This document shows positions 56,703 to 64,000 of a stretch of 64,000 bases of DNA, piece after piece (position 1 is the first letter of the stretch; each line of letters begins with the position of its first letter). The DNA is from Bradyrhizobium sp. SZCCT0153 (GTDB lineage Bacteria; Pseudomonadota; Alphaproteobacteria; Rhizobiales; Xanthobacteraceae). Location of the stretch: positions 1-64,000 of the forward strand of contig NZ_JAFCKS010000002.1 of NCBI RefSeq assembly GCF_018129995.1. Reading direction: 5' to 3'. The notes beneath the pieces were generated by a model, which did not search any database, was not told the DNA's origin, and worked only from the letters and a program-made list of their open reading frames with translations. The position numbers and the translations under genes are program-made.

Positions 56703-57344
56703 CTAGGGATACATCCGCGTCTTGGACCACGGCTCGCCGGCCGCGTCACGGCGAAATTCGATGCGGTCGTGCAGGCGAAATGGGCGGTCGTGCCAGAACT
56801 CGATGCGCGCCGGCGTGATGCGCCAGCCGCTCCAGCCCGGCGGACGCGGCACCTCGCCGATGACGTGCTTGGCCGCGACCTTGGCGATGGCCTGCTCGAA
56901 GGCGAAGCGGCTTTCCAGCTCCTGCGACTGCTTGCTCGCCCAGGCGCCGATCTGCGCCTGCTTGGGGCGGGTCGCAAAATAGGCGTCGGCCTCGGCGTCG
57001 GTCACCGGCGTCACGTTGCCGCGGATGCGGACCTGACGGCGCAGCGACTTCCAGTGAAAAAGTAACGCCGCCTTAGGATTTGCGGCGAGTTCGCGGCCCT
57101 TCTGGCTCGCGATGTGGCTGTAGAAGACGAAACCATCGGTATCGAAGCCCTTCATCAGCACCATTCGCACGTCCGGAAGCCCTTCCGGGTCGACGGTTGC
57201 GAGCGCCATCGCGTTCGGATCGTTCGGCTCGCTCTTGATGGCCTCCTTCAGCCAGGCCTCGAACAGCGCAAACGGCTCGTCGGCGGCGGTGAAATCACCG
57301 GATGTTAAGGGTGTCTGGTGTTTCATCGAAGTCGTGTCGGTCAT
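56703..57344 (-). CDS. pdxH: PdxH, pyridoxamine 5'-phosphate oxidase
   Basis: The 213-residue FMN enzyme oxidises pyridoxine- or pyridoxamine-phosphate to pyridoxal phosphate. Marks: [52 protein letters not shown] and [20 protein letters not shown], with the ending WSKTRMYP typical of the family. The start at 57344 ([10 protein letters not shown]) is chosen over a longer one at 57413, which overlaps the divergent lipoprotein gene promoter. Confidence 0.93.
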   Translation of the reverse strand: MTDTTSMKHQTPLTSGDFTAADEPFALFEAWLKEAIKSEPNDPNAMALATVDPEGLPDVRMVLMKGFDTDGFVFYSHIASQKGRELAANPKAALLFHWKSLRRQVRIRGNVTPVTDAEADAYFATRPKQAQIGAWASKQSQELESRFAFEQAIAKVAAKHVIGEVPRPPGWSGWRITPARIEFWHDRPFRLHDRIEFRRDAAGEPWSKTRMYP

Positions 57345-57457
57345 GTCTGGAGTCCGAGTTGCGTCCTGCGGCCCAAAACGCGTTGTTGTCCGCTTCCGCC
57401 CTATATAGGGCATGGGGACGCGTTGGCCTATCGTCGATCCGGCCGTCCGGCTTCGTC

Positions 57458-57865
57458 ATGACCGTCGTTCTGATCGGGCTCGGCACCAGCGGCTGCAGCT
57501 TTTCGCGCAATGACACGAGTGCCTACGCCAAGGCCGACGACAGCGACCTCACCGGCTCGATCGCGATGCCGGCGAAGGAGGCGGCCCCCACCGAGACCGA
57601 TCTCGCCTTCGCCCGAAACGCCGCCTCCGACGTCCTCAGCAAGGGCGACAAGGATTCCAGCCAGCATTGGGAGAATCCGGAGACCGGGGCGCGCGGTTCG
57701 GTTACGCCGATCGCGCAATCCTATGCCGCCGAGGACGGCCGCAAGTGCCGCGATTTCCTGGCGAGCTACGTCAACGGCCGCACCGAAAGCTGGCTCCAGG
57801 GCGCCGGCTGCCAAAGCACCCGTGGCCGTTGGGAGATTCATACGCTAAAGCCATGGCGGAGCTGA
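57458..57865 (+). CDS. RT0821/Lpp0805-type surface lipoprotein
   Basis: The 135-residue protein has a short lipoprotein signal (TVVLIGLGTSGCSF, lipobox-like TSGC) and a C-terminal domain with RKCRDFLASYVNGR and GAGCQSTRGRWEI, the Cys pattern of the RT0821/Lpp0805 family of outer-membrane-associated proteins. The ATG at 57458 gives a very short signal peptide; a TTG upstream (57383) in the same frame may be the real start. It is divergent from pdxH. Function unknown. Confidence 0.78.
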   Translation: MTVVLIGLGTSGCSFSRNDTSAYAKADDSDLTGSIAMPAKEAAPTETDLAFARNAASDVLSKGDKDSSQHWENPETGARGSVTPIAQSYAAEDGRKCRDFLASYVNGRTESWLQGAGCQSTRGRWEIHTLKPWRS

Positions 57866-57933
57866 GCATGATCCGGACCCGAAGGGCCGCGTTCGCGAAA
57901 AGCGGGAACCGGTTTTTCGATAAGATCGTGCTC
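57864..57933. repeat. Rhizobiales GAGCATGATCCGG repeat, copy 1
   Basis: It begins GAGCATGATCCGG and ends AAGATCGTGCTC, with GGGAACCGG in the middle. It is related to 59017-59067 and 61765-61817 and has an insert after CCGGA. It overlaps the last two bases of the lipoprotein gene stop. From memory this palindrome is reiterated in Rhizobiales genomes. Confidence 0.75.
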
Positions 57934-58052
57934 CAGAGGTAGAGAATCAGCCCCGAAGACTAGTTGCAAAAATGCCACTCGCCCCCACATGAGGCTCAGA
58001 TGGGGCGGGGAGCCCTTTGAACATATCGATTTCCCGAGAGGAGACGTGACGG

Positions 58053-59015
58053 ATGCGCGACCCCTATGAGATCTTGGGGGTGCCGCGGAGCGCCAACGCT
58101 GCCGCGATCAAGAGCGCCTATCGCAAGCTTGCCAAGAAGCATCATCCCGACAGCAACAAGGATGACCCGAAGGCCGCAGAGCGCTTCTCCGAGATCAATT
58201 CGGCAAACGAGATCATCGGCGACGAGGACAAGCGCAAGCAGTTCGACCGCGGCGAGATCGACGCCGACGGCAAGCCGCGCTTTCAGGGCTTTCCGGGCGG
58301 CGGCGGGCCACGCGGTCGCGCGGGTCCCGGCGGGTTCGAAAGCTACACGTTCCGCGGTGGCGGCGCGGGCCCCGGTCAGGGCGCCGGCGCGTTCGAGGAT
58401 ATCCTCAACAGCATGTTCGGCGGTGCGCGCGGCGCGCGGCCCGGGGCCGGTGGTGCCGGGCAGTTCGAATTCGACACTGGCGGGATCGGGGTTGATCTCG
58501 ACCTGAATGTCGCCATGACCGTCTCGCTGGAAGAGTCGGTGCAGGGCGGAGAGAAGCGCGTCCGGCTGCCGACGGGCAAGGAGCTCAACGTCAAGATTCC
58601 GGCCGGTGTTACCGAGGGCCAGCAGATTCGGCTCCGGGGGCAGGGCGAAAGCGCTCAGGGCCATCCGCCGGGCGATCTTCTGATCACCATCAGCATTGCG
58701 CCGCACCCCTTCTTCAAGGTCGAAGGCGCCGACCTCAGGATCGACCTGCCGGTCACGCTCTATGAGGCGGTGCTCGGCGGCAAGGTCCGCGTGCCCACTC
58801 TCGGCAATGCCGTGGAATTATCGGTCCCGAAGAACACCTCCAGCGGCCGGACCTTCCGCCTCAAGGGCAAGGGATTGCCAAAAGCCGGCGGAACCGGGGA
58901 TCTCTTCGTCACCATCAGGATTATGCTACCGGACGGGAACGACGCCGAGCTTGAAGCATTGATGGAGAAGTGGCGGGACCAACACCCCTACAATCCACGT
59001 AGCGGGCTTGGCTGA
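58053..59015 (+). CDS. DnaJ C-terminal domain protein (CbpA-like, class B)
   Basis: The 320-residue co-chaperone has a J domain with HPD ([13 protein letters not shown]), a Gly/Phe-rich linker ([20 protein letters not shown]), and the two C-terminal client-binding beta domains ([20 protein letters not shown] and [20 protein letters not shown]). It lacks the zinc-finger repeats of DnaJ itself, so it is class B. It would stimulate DnaK ATPase and deliver substrates. GAGAGGAGACGTG precedes the ATG. Confidence 0.93.
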   Translation: MRDPYEILGVPRSANAAAIKSAYRKLAKKHHPDSNKDDPKAAERFSEINSANEIIGDEDKRKQFDRGEIDADGKPRFQGFPGGGGPRGRAGPGGFESYTFRGGGAGPGQGAGAFEDILNSMFGGARGARPGAGGAGQFEFDTGGIGVDLDLNVAMTVSLEESVQGGEKRVRLPTGKELNVKIPAGVTEGQQIRLRGQGESAQGHPPGDLLITISIAPHPFFKVEGADLRIDLPVTLYEAVLGGKVRVPTLGNAVELSVPKNTSSGRTFRLKGKGLPKAGGTGDLFVTIRIMLPDGNDAELEALMEKWRDQHPYNPRSGLG

Positions 59016-59016
59016 T

Positions 59017-59067
59017 GCATGATCCGCAAAAGCGCGTAGCGGTTTTGTGAAAAGATCATGCGCAAAC
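59017..59067. repeat. Rhizobiales GCATGATCCG repeat, copy 2
   Basis: GCATGATCCGCAAAAGCGCG is followed by GCGGTTTTGTGAAAAGATCATGC: a diverged copy of the palindrome at 61765-61817, beginning two bases after the DnaJ-like stop codon. It may work as a terminator for that gene. Confidence 0.75.
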
Positions 59068-59119
59068 AAAGAGCTAAGGCGCGGGCTATCGCGCTTTAGG
59101 GCGAGATCTGAACTGAAGG

Positions 59120-59340
59120 GGTTCTCCTAAGGTCTAGAGCATCCTCCCTGCAGATGATGCTCATCATACAGGTGAAGCGTGGTAGCGCTTCGACGCTCGA
59201 CGTGTCGGTTGTCCGGCGGGGCAGCCGATAAAAAGGTGCGGCCTCGAGAGGGGGACCAGCGCGGTACCAAAAACCCCAATCGAGGCCGCCCGCGTCGATC
59301 GGCGGATCGAACGCTGCTCATTTTCGCGTGATCATCCGGT
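59120..59340 (+). ncRNA. Candidate structured RNA
   Basis: This gap has several nested perfect stems: ATGATG-CT-CATCAT, GAAGCG-N6-CGCTTC, and a long one, GCGGCCTCGA (59238-59247) with TCGAGGCCGC (59280-59289), enclosing a second GGGG/CCCC pairing. There is no coding frame with a ribosome site. The density of stems suggests a small RNA or a structured 3' element; strand is uncertain. I could not match it to 6S, SRP, tmRNA or RNase P RNA. Confidence 0.4.
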
Positions 59341-59416
59341 GCGATAATGAGACGCGCCGATGTCTTGATTCCAAATTTTCAATGTCGGAATCGAGGCACC
59401 GCGTTTGTGTGGTTGT

Positions 59417-60187
59417 CTAGGTACCGTTTTTCTCGGCCTGGTCGTACACGGCCTGCGCCACCTTGGTCAGCCGGTCGCGATCGCCGCCGCCGCTGACGAC
59501 GTAGCCGACGCCGCGCTCGGCCCAGAACAGCGCGCCGTCCTTGTCCGTCCTGGCGTACCGCATCTGCGTCGCGCCGTTCTCGGTTTTGGCGGTGTAGATC
59601 GTGTATCGCTCGCCCGAGGCGCCCTCATACATCAGGAACGACGCCGGACCGTTCGGCCCCGGCAGGAGCCGGCCGCCGACCAGCTTCAGCCCGCTCGCCT
59701 CCAGGTTCGGCGCGAACACGGTCCAGCCGCAGCGCCTGGTGAGCCACGCCTGGAGGTGGTCGCGCTCGTTGCCGCCGACTTCGACGGGGTGGCGAACCTC
59801 GACGACATAGAGGCGGTGGGCGTCGAGCGCGTCCGTCGTGAAGCTCTGGAAGGTCGATGGTGCGTTGGCGGCGCCATGCGCCAGCCAGCCGGCAGTGCCG
59901 CCGGTGACGAAGGCAACCAGCACGGCCGCGGCGGCGCCATAGAGCCAGTGCCGCGGGCGGCGTTCCAGCCGCTCGAGCTCAAGCCGCGCCGGCACCGGCT
60001 CCTGGGCGACGGAATCATAGCGGGCGTGCAGCATCTCGGCCATGGCGCGCCACGACTGCACGCGTTCGGCATCGTCAGGCTGGGCGGCAAGCCAGGCCTC
60101 GACGTCGGCGCGGCGCTCGGCCGGCAACTCGCCGTCGACATAGGCGTGCAGCTCGTCTTCGGTCACTGGGATCTTGCGGTCGTTCAT
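59417..60187 (-). CDS. Anti-sigma factor, single membrane helix
   Basis: The 256-residue protein has an N-terminal zinc-less anti-sigma-like domain (ELHAYVDGELPAERRADVEA), one membrane helix (WLYGAAAAVLVAFVTGGTAG) and a periplasmic part (RLYVVEVRHPVEVGGNERDH, FLMYEGASGERYTIYTAKTE). It should hold the ECF sigma factor encoded directly upstream until a signal reaches the periplasm. The sigma gene is 109 bases upstream on the same strand. The start at 60187 follows AGACGACCGAT weakly. Confidence 0.85.
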   Translation of the reverse strand: MNDRKIPVTEDELHAYVDGELPAERRADVEAWLAAQPDDAERVQSWRAMAEMLHARYDSVAQEPVPARLELERLERRPRHWLYGAAAAVLVAFVTGGTAGWLAHGAANAPSTFQSFTTDALDAHRLYVVEVRHPVEVGGNERDHLQAWLTRRCGWTVFAPNLEASGLKLVGGRLLPGPNGPASFLMYEGASGERYTIYTAKTENGATQMRYARTDKDGALFWAERGVGYVVSGGGDRDRLTKVAQAVYDQAEKNGT

Positions 60188-60296
60188 ATCGGTCGTCTCT
60201 GGCTCTGCGGCCCAAAATGTCTTTCGTGATTCAACTGCGCCGCGTCCCACTCCATGCGTGGGAAGCGCCATGCGCAATGCATCAACCCTGCCATCA

Positions 60297-60785
60297 TCAT
60301 TTCACCCGCCTGAGCGCCGGGCGCTCGCCCTCCAGCGAGGCTTTAACGTGGGCACGGGCGCGGGCCAGGCGCGACATCACGGTGCCGATCGGCACGCCCT
60401 GGATGTCGGCGACCTCGCGGTAGCTCATGCCCTCCAGCATCACCAGGAGCAGCACCGAGCGCTGCTCCTCGACCAGCGTCGCCAGCGCCTTCTCGATGTC
60501 ACGTCCTTCGGCTTCGGTCCCGCTGGCATCCGGGTTGTTCTCCGTCAGCTGCATGAATTGCGGACGCCTTGCCAGCGAGCGCCGCCGGTTCTTGTTGAGG
60601 TTGGTCAGGATCGTGTACAGCCAGCTCCTGACGTCACCCCCGAGGAACAGGCGCTCCGAACGCAGCGCCCGCACCAACGTATCCTGCACCAGATCGTCGG
60701 CCGCATCCGCCTCGCGCGTGAGCGCGCGGGCGTAGCGGCGCAACGCCGGGATCATGGCTTCCACACTTTGGCGAAACGCACTCAT
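60297..60785 (-). CDS. ECF sigma factor
   Basis: The 162-residue sigma-70 family protein has region 2 (ALRRYARALTREADAADDLV, QDTLVRAL, SWLYTILTN) and region 4 (LVMLEGMSYREVADIQGVPI, GTVMSRLARAR). It pairs with the anti-sigma gene downstream. A near match to a stress promoter (GGAAT-N16-TGTT, 60832-60856) lies 47 bases upstream and could give autoregulation or control by another ECF factor. It is not EcfG by context, as no PhyR or NepR gene is adjacent. Confidence 0.9.
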   Translation of the reverse strand: MSAFRQSVEAMIPALRRYARALTREADAADDLVQDTLVRALRSERLFLGGDVRSWLYTILTNLNKNRRRSLARRPQFMQLTENNPDASGTEAEGRDIEKALATLVEEQRSVLLLVMLEGMSYREVADIQGVPIGTVMSRLARARAHVKASLEGERPALRRVK

Positions 60786-60955
60786 GCCGTCTTGACGTCC
60801 TGATGTTCGGCGCGAGCGCCACAACGATCATAACACCCGAGCGGAACAGCTATTCCGGCGCTCGAAACAGCGTTAACGCCGCGTATTAGGACTATACCGC
60901 AAGGGAGGGCTGGTGTACCTCCAGACCTTGACCCAGCTCGACGGGACGTTAGGAA

Positions 60956-61765
60956 ATGGCGCAGAATTCGGGACTGATGCAAGGCAAGCGGGGGGTGATC
61001 CTCGGCGTTGCCAACAACCGCTCGATCGCCTGGGGCATCGCCAAGGCATGCCACGCGGCCGGCGCCGAGCTCGCCTTCACCTATCAGGGCGACGCGCTGA
61101 AGAAGCGCGTCGAGCCGCTCGCCGCCGAGATCGGCGGCCTCGTGCTCGGCCATTGCGATGTGACCGATGCTGCCAGCATCGATGCCGCCTTCGCGGTGCT
61201 GCAGGAGAAGTGGGGCAAGATCGATTTCCTGGTGCACGCGATCGCCTATGGCGAGCAGCTCGACGGCCGCTACGTCGACACCACGCAGGAGAATTTTTCC
61301 AAATCGATGCTGATCTCCTGCTACTCGTTCACGGCGGTGGCGCAGCGCGCCGAGAAGCTGATGACCGACGGTGGCTCACTGATCACGCTCAGCTATTACG
61401 GCGCCGAGAAGTGGATGCCGCATTACAACGTGATGGGCGTCGCCAAGGCGGCGCTGGAGGCCAGCGTGCGCTATCTCGCCGCCGATCTCGGCGAGAAGGA
61501 CATTCGCGTCAACGCCATCTCGGCCGGGCCGATCAAGACGCTCGCGGCGTCCGGCATTGGCGATTTCCGCTATATCCTGAAGTGGAACGAGGCCAACGCG
61601 CCGCTGCGGCGCAACGTGTCGACGGAGGACGTCGGCGGCAGTGCGCTGTACCTCCTCTCCGATCTATCGCGCGGCGTCACCGGCGAGGTGCATCACGTCG
61701 ATTCCGGCTACCACGTGCTGGGCATGAAGCGCCCGGACGCGCCGGATATCCCGCTTGGTGGATAG
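60956..61765 (+). CDS. fabI: FabI, enoyl-ACP reductase (NADH)
   Basis: The 269-residue SDR-fold enzyme makes the last reduction of each fatty-acid elongation round. Marks: LMQGKRGVILGVANNRSIAW, LVHAIAYG, the catalytic Tyr-x6-Lys in HYNVMGVAKAALE, and SAGPIKTLAASGI. It is the usual triclosan target. The ATG at 60956 follows GGACGTTAGGAA. It is probably the housekeeping copy. The repeat at 61765-61817 lies between it and the next gene. Confidence 0.95.
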   Translation: MAQNSGLMQGKRGVILGVANNRSIAWGIAKACHAAGAELAFTYQGDALKKRVEPLAAEIGGLVLGHCDVTDAASIDAAFAVLQEKWGKIDFLVHAIAYGEQLDGRYVDTTQENFSKSMLISCYSFTAVAQRAEKLMTDGGSLITLSYYGAEKWMPHYNVMGVAKAALEASVRYLAADLGEKDIRVNAISAGPIKTLAASGIGDFRYILKWNEANAPLRRNVSTEDVGGSALYLLSDLSRGVTGEVHHVDSGYHVLGMKRPDAPDIPLGG

Positions 61766-61817
61766 AGCATGATCCGGAAAAGTGGGAACCGGATTTCCGA
61801 TCAGATCATGCTCAAAC
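61765..61817. repeat. Rhizobiales GAGCATGATCCGG repeat, copy 3
   Basis: GAGCATGATCCGGAAAAGTG followed by GGATTTCCGATCAGATCATGCTC, a near-complete palindrome that starts at the last base of the fabI stop. It is the cleanest of the three copies here. It may form a stem at the fabI mRNA end. Confidence 0.85.
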
Positions 61818-61840
61818 AACAGAGCTAGCCTTTATCTGGA

Positions 61841-62440
61841 ATGGCCGTGCCCACGATCTATTATCTTCGCCACGGCGAGACCGAGTGGAATGCGCTCGGG
61901 AGGCTTCAGGGCACCAAGGACATTCCGCTGAACGCGCGCGGCCGCGGCCAGGCCGTGCAGGCTGGCGGCATTCTCGCCGATCTGTTCAAGCGCAACGGCC
62001 GCGACAAGGCGGGGCTTCCCTACGTGTCGAGCCCACTCGGCCGTGCGCGCATGACCATGGAGCTCGCCCGCGGCAAGCTCGAGCTGCCGGTGGCCGGCTA
62101 CGCGCTCGATGATCGCCTGCGCGAGATCGGCTACGGCACCTGGGAAGGGCTCACTCTGGCCGAGAGCGAGGCCTCCGATCCCGATGTCTACGCCCGGCGC
62201 CTCGCCGACAAATGGACAGTGGGTCCCGCGGGCGGGGAGACCTACGCTGATGTGCAGGTCCGCGTCCGCGCCTGGTACGACCAGCTCCGGACCGACACCG
62301 TCGCCGTCGCCCATGGCGGCACCTGCCGGGCCCTGATGGTCTCGCTCGGCCTGGAGACGCCGGCGAGCGCCGCCGAGCTCTATATCGAGCAGGGCGCCGT
62401 CTACGTGTTTCGCGACGGACGGCTGGAGAAGTATAGTTAA
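61841..62440 (+). CDS. Histidine phosphatase family protein
   Basis: The 199-residue protein has the phosphoglycerate-mutase-like motif [17 protein letters not shown] with the phospho-His, and a second His in [12 protein letters not shown]. It may dephosphorylate a sugar phosphate or similar; mutase function is less likely at this length. The fabI-aroC spacing suggests it belongs to a conserved gene neighbourhood of Bradyrhizobium. It overlaps no neighbour. Confidence 0.88.
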   Translation: MAVPTIYYLRHGETEWNALGRLQGTKDIPLNARGRGQAVQAGGILADLFKRNGRDKAGLPYVSSPLGRARMTMELARGKLELPVAGYALDDRLREIGYGTWEGLTLAESEASDPDVYARRLADKWTVGPAGGETYADVQVRVRAWYDQLRTDTVAVAHGGTCRALMVSLGLETPASAAELYIEQGAVYVFRDGRLEKYS

Positions 62441-62526
62441 GGCGGGCCGCCGCCGTCCGGAGCGGCGGGTTTGACCCCCGGCCCCCCGCGCGTTACCACA
62501 CGCCGGAACCGAGCCAGCGAGCAGCG

Positions 62527-63615
62527 ATGTCCTTCAACACCTTCGGTCACATGTTCCGCGTCACCACCTTCGGCGAGAGCCACGGGGTGGCGATCGGCTG
62601 CGTGGTCGACGGCTGTCCGCCGATGATCCCGCTGACTGAAGCCGACATCCAGGGCGATCTCGATCGCCGCCGGCCCGGCCAGTCGCGCTTCACCACCCAG
62701 CGCCAGGAGCCGGACCAGGTCAAAATCCTGTCCGGCGTGATGGCGCATCCGGAGACAGGCGTGCAGGTGACGACAGGCACGCCGATCGGGCTCCTGATCG
62801 AGAACACCGACCAGCGCTCGAAGGACTATTCCGAGATCAAGGACAAGTTTCGCCCGGGTCATGCCGACTTCACCTATGAGGCCAAATACGGCCTGCGCGA
62901 TTATCGCGGCGGCGGCCGCTCCTCCGCGCGCGAGACCGCGACGCGCGTCGCCGCCGGTGCGATCGCGCGAAAGGTGCTGCCCGATGTAAAGGTACGCGGT
63001 GCGCTGGTGCAGATGGGCCCGCACAAGATCGATCGCGACAAATGGGACTGGGACGAGATTGCGAAAAATCCGTTCTTCTGTCCGGACAAGGACAAGGCCG
63101 CCTTCTTCGAGACCTATCTCGACGGTATCCGCAAGAGCGGCTCCTCGATCGGCGCGGTGCTCGAGATCGTCGCCGACGGCGTGCCGGCAGGACTGGGCGC
63201 GCCGATCTACGCCAAGCTCGACGCCGAGCTTGCATCCGCAATGATGAGCATCAATGCGGTGAAGGGCGTCGAGATCGGTGCCGGCTTCGGCGCGGCCGAG
63301 CTCACCGGCGAGGAGAACGCCGACGAGATGCGTACCGGCAATGACGGCACGCGCTTTCTGTCCAACCATGCCGGCGGCGTGCTGGGCGGCATCTCCACCG
63401 GGCAGCCGGTGGTGGTGCGCTTCGCGGTGAAGCCGACCTCGTCGATCCTGCAGCCGCGTCTGACGGTGGATCGCAAGGGCGCCGACACCGAGATATTCAC
63501 CAAAGGCCGCCACGACCCCTGCGTCGGCATCCGCGCCGTTCCCGTCGGCGAAGCCATGATGGCCTGCGTGCTGGCCGATCACTTCCTGCGCGACCGCGGG
63601 CAGGTTGGGCGGTAG
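62527..63615 (+). CDS. aroC: AroC, chorismate synthase
   Basis: The 362-residue enzyme uses reduced FMN to make chorismate from EPSP, the last common step of aromatic amino-acid synthesis. Signatures: [40 protein letters not shown] and [20 protein letters not shown]. The length is normal. The start follows CGAGCAGCG weakly, but [20 protein letters not shown] is the family N-terminus. Confidence 0.96.
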   Translation: MSFNTFGHMFRVTTFGESHGVAIGCVVDGCPPMIPLTEADIQGDLDRRRPGQSRFTTQRQEPDQVKILSGVMAHPETGVQVTTGTPIGLLIENTDQRSKDYSEIKDKFRPGHADFTYEAKYGLRDYRGGGRSSARETATRVAAGAIARKVLPDVKVRGALVQMGPHKIDRDKWDWDEIAKNPFFCPDKDKAAFFETYLDGIRKSGSSIGAVLEIVADGVPAGLGAPIYAKLDAELASAMMSINAVKGVEIGAGFGAAELTGEENADEMRTGNDGTRFLSNHAGGVLGGISTGQPVVVRFAVKPTSSILQPRLTVDRKGADTEIFTKGRHDPCVGIRAVPVGEAMMACVLADHFLRDRGQVGR

Positions 63616-63694
63616 GGCAGGGCGAGCGGTCGTGTCGCGGTACTAGCCCACCGCGCAGCTTGACGATCCCACAACTTCGTCCGCAAATGCGGAC

Positions 63695-64000
63695 ATGCAA
63701 AACTCCGAGATCCAGCGCATCACCAACTGGCTGATCGACGGCGCGAGGTCGTCGGGGACACCCTCCGAGATGATCGCCGAGGTCTGCGAGCATCTGGTCG
63801 CGGCCGGCCTCCCGCTGTGGCGGTTCGGCATCTTCATCCGCACGCTGCATCCGGAAATCTTCGGCCGCAATTTCGTCTGGCGGGAGGGGCAGAAGGTCGA
63901 GATCGGCACCGTCGATTTCGAGATCCTCGAGACGCCTGAATTCGCACGCAGCCCGCTGCGGATCGTGTTCGAGGAGGGACTGGAGGTCCGGGGGCGGATG
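63695..64000 (+). CDS. Adenylate cyclase-like protein, N-terminal part (cut by window end)
   Basis: The 102 visible codons from the ATG at 63695 read MQNSEIQRITNWLIDGARSS and then HLVAAGLPLWRFGIFIRTLH and PEIFGRNFVWREGQKVEIGT. This is the N-terminal sensory part seen in rhizobial class III adenylate/guanylate cyclases; the catalytic domain would lie beyond the window. The gene is incomplete only because the window stops. The role is therefore inferred from the N-terminal style. Confidence 0.6.
   Translation, partial: MQNSEIQRITNWLIDGARSSGTPSEMIAEVCEHLVAAGLPLWRFGIFIRTLHPEIFGRNFVWREGQKVEIGTVDFEILETPEFARSPLRIVFEEGLEVRGRM

Noticed and set aside
59016..59416. 6S RNA, SRP RNA, tmRNA or RNase P RNA
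   Set aside because: None of the conserved core sequences that I know for these RNAs was found; only unassigned stems remain.

Overview
The window reads as chromosomal DNA of a high-GC alphaproteobacterium of the Bradyrhizobium group. The evidence is the red-type (form IC) RuBisCO operon in the order cbbFPTALSXE with a divergent cbbR, the many 40-140 residue secreted or basic proteins typical of that genus, reiterated palindromic intergenic elements, and candidate EcfG-type (GGAAC-N16/17-CGTT) and FixK-type control sites. No rRNA, tRNA, CRISPR array, insertion sequence, phage gene or replication origin was found. The assignment to genus is inference from gene order and family recognition, not from a search.

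Layout. 1-3.8 kb: a repeat-rich gap, a TetR regulator and MFS exporter with matching operator-like sites in front of each gene, then small unknown proteins. 3.8-13.7 kb: the Calvin-Benson-Bassham locus, with cbbR facing cbbF-cbbP-cbbT-cbbA-cbbL-cbbS-(hairpin)-cbbX-cbbE. 13.9-18.8 kb: a PAS-GGDEF-EAL protein, a paralogue of the small protein that lies before the cbb locus, a tandem universal stress protein behind a FixK/FNR-like box, and a DegP-type protease whose start codon lies in an 11-bp dyad. 18.9-33.7 kb: a stress island of small proteins. Five of its genes have a GGAAC-N16/17-(C/G)GTT promoter candidate at a sensible distance. Inside it sits a two-gene kinase unit: an HWE-family kinase with an N-terminal receiver, and a ~2100-residue soluble hybrid kinase with eleven exact 92-residue HAMP-type repeats, like fungal Nik1/Os-1 kinases.

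33.9-49.4 kb: mixed metabolism and envelope genes: an HxlR regulator, an SDR that lacks its catalytic residues, nitronate monooxygenase, a PhoD-like phosphatase, aldo/keto reductase, a ring-cleavage dioxygenase-like enzyme with an XRE regulator, a PLP aminotransferase, a CPA2 antiporter, RibB with a decayed cyclohydrolase domain, glutaryl-CoA dehydrogenase and an MBL hydrolase. 49.4-64 kb: a DUF1499 protein, acyl-CoA synthetase, extensin-like protein, L,D-transpeptidase, CorA, SDR, PdxH, an RT0821-type lipoprotein, a DnaJ-like chaperone, a candidate structured RNA, an ECF sigma/anti-sigma pair, FabI, a histidine phosphatase, AroC and the start of an adenylate-cyclase-like gene cut by the window end.

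How the parts work together: the cbb operon encodes CO2 fixation and regeneration of its acceptor, with CbbX reactivating RuBisCO. The stress island looks like part of the general stress regulon, and the embedded kinases may be sensors feeding into it (inference). Most long antisense reading frames here are high-GC shadows of real genes.
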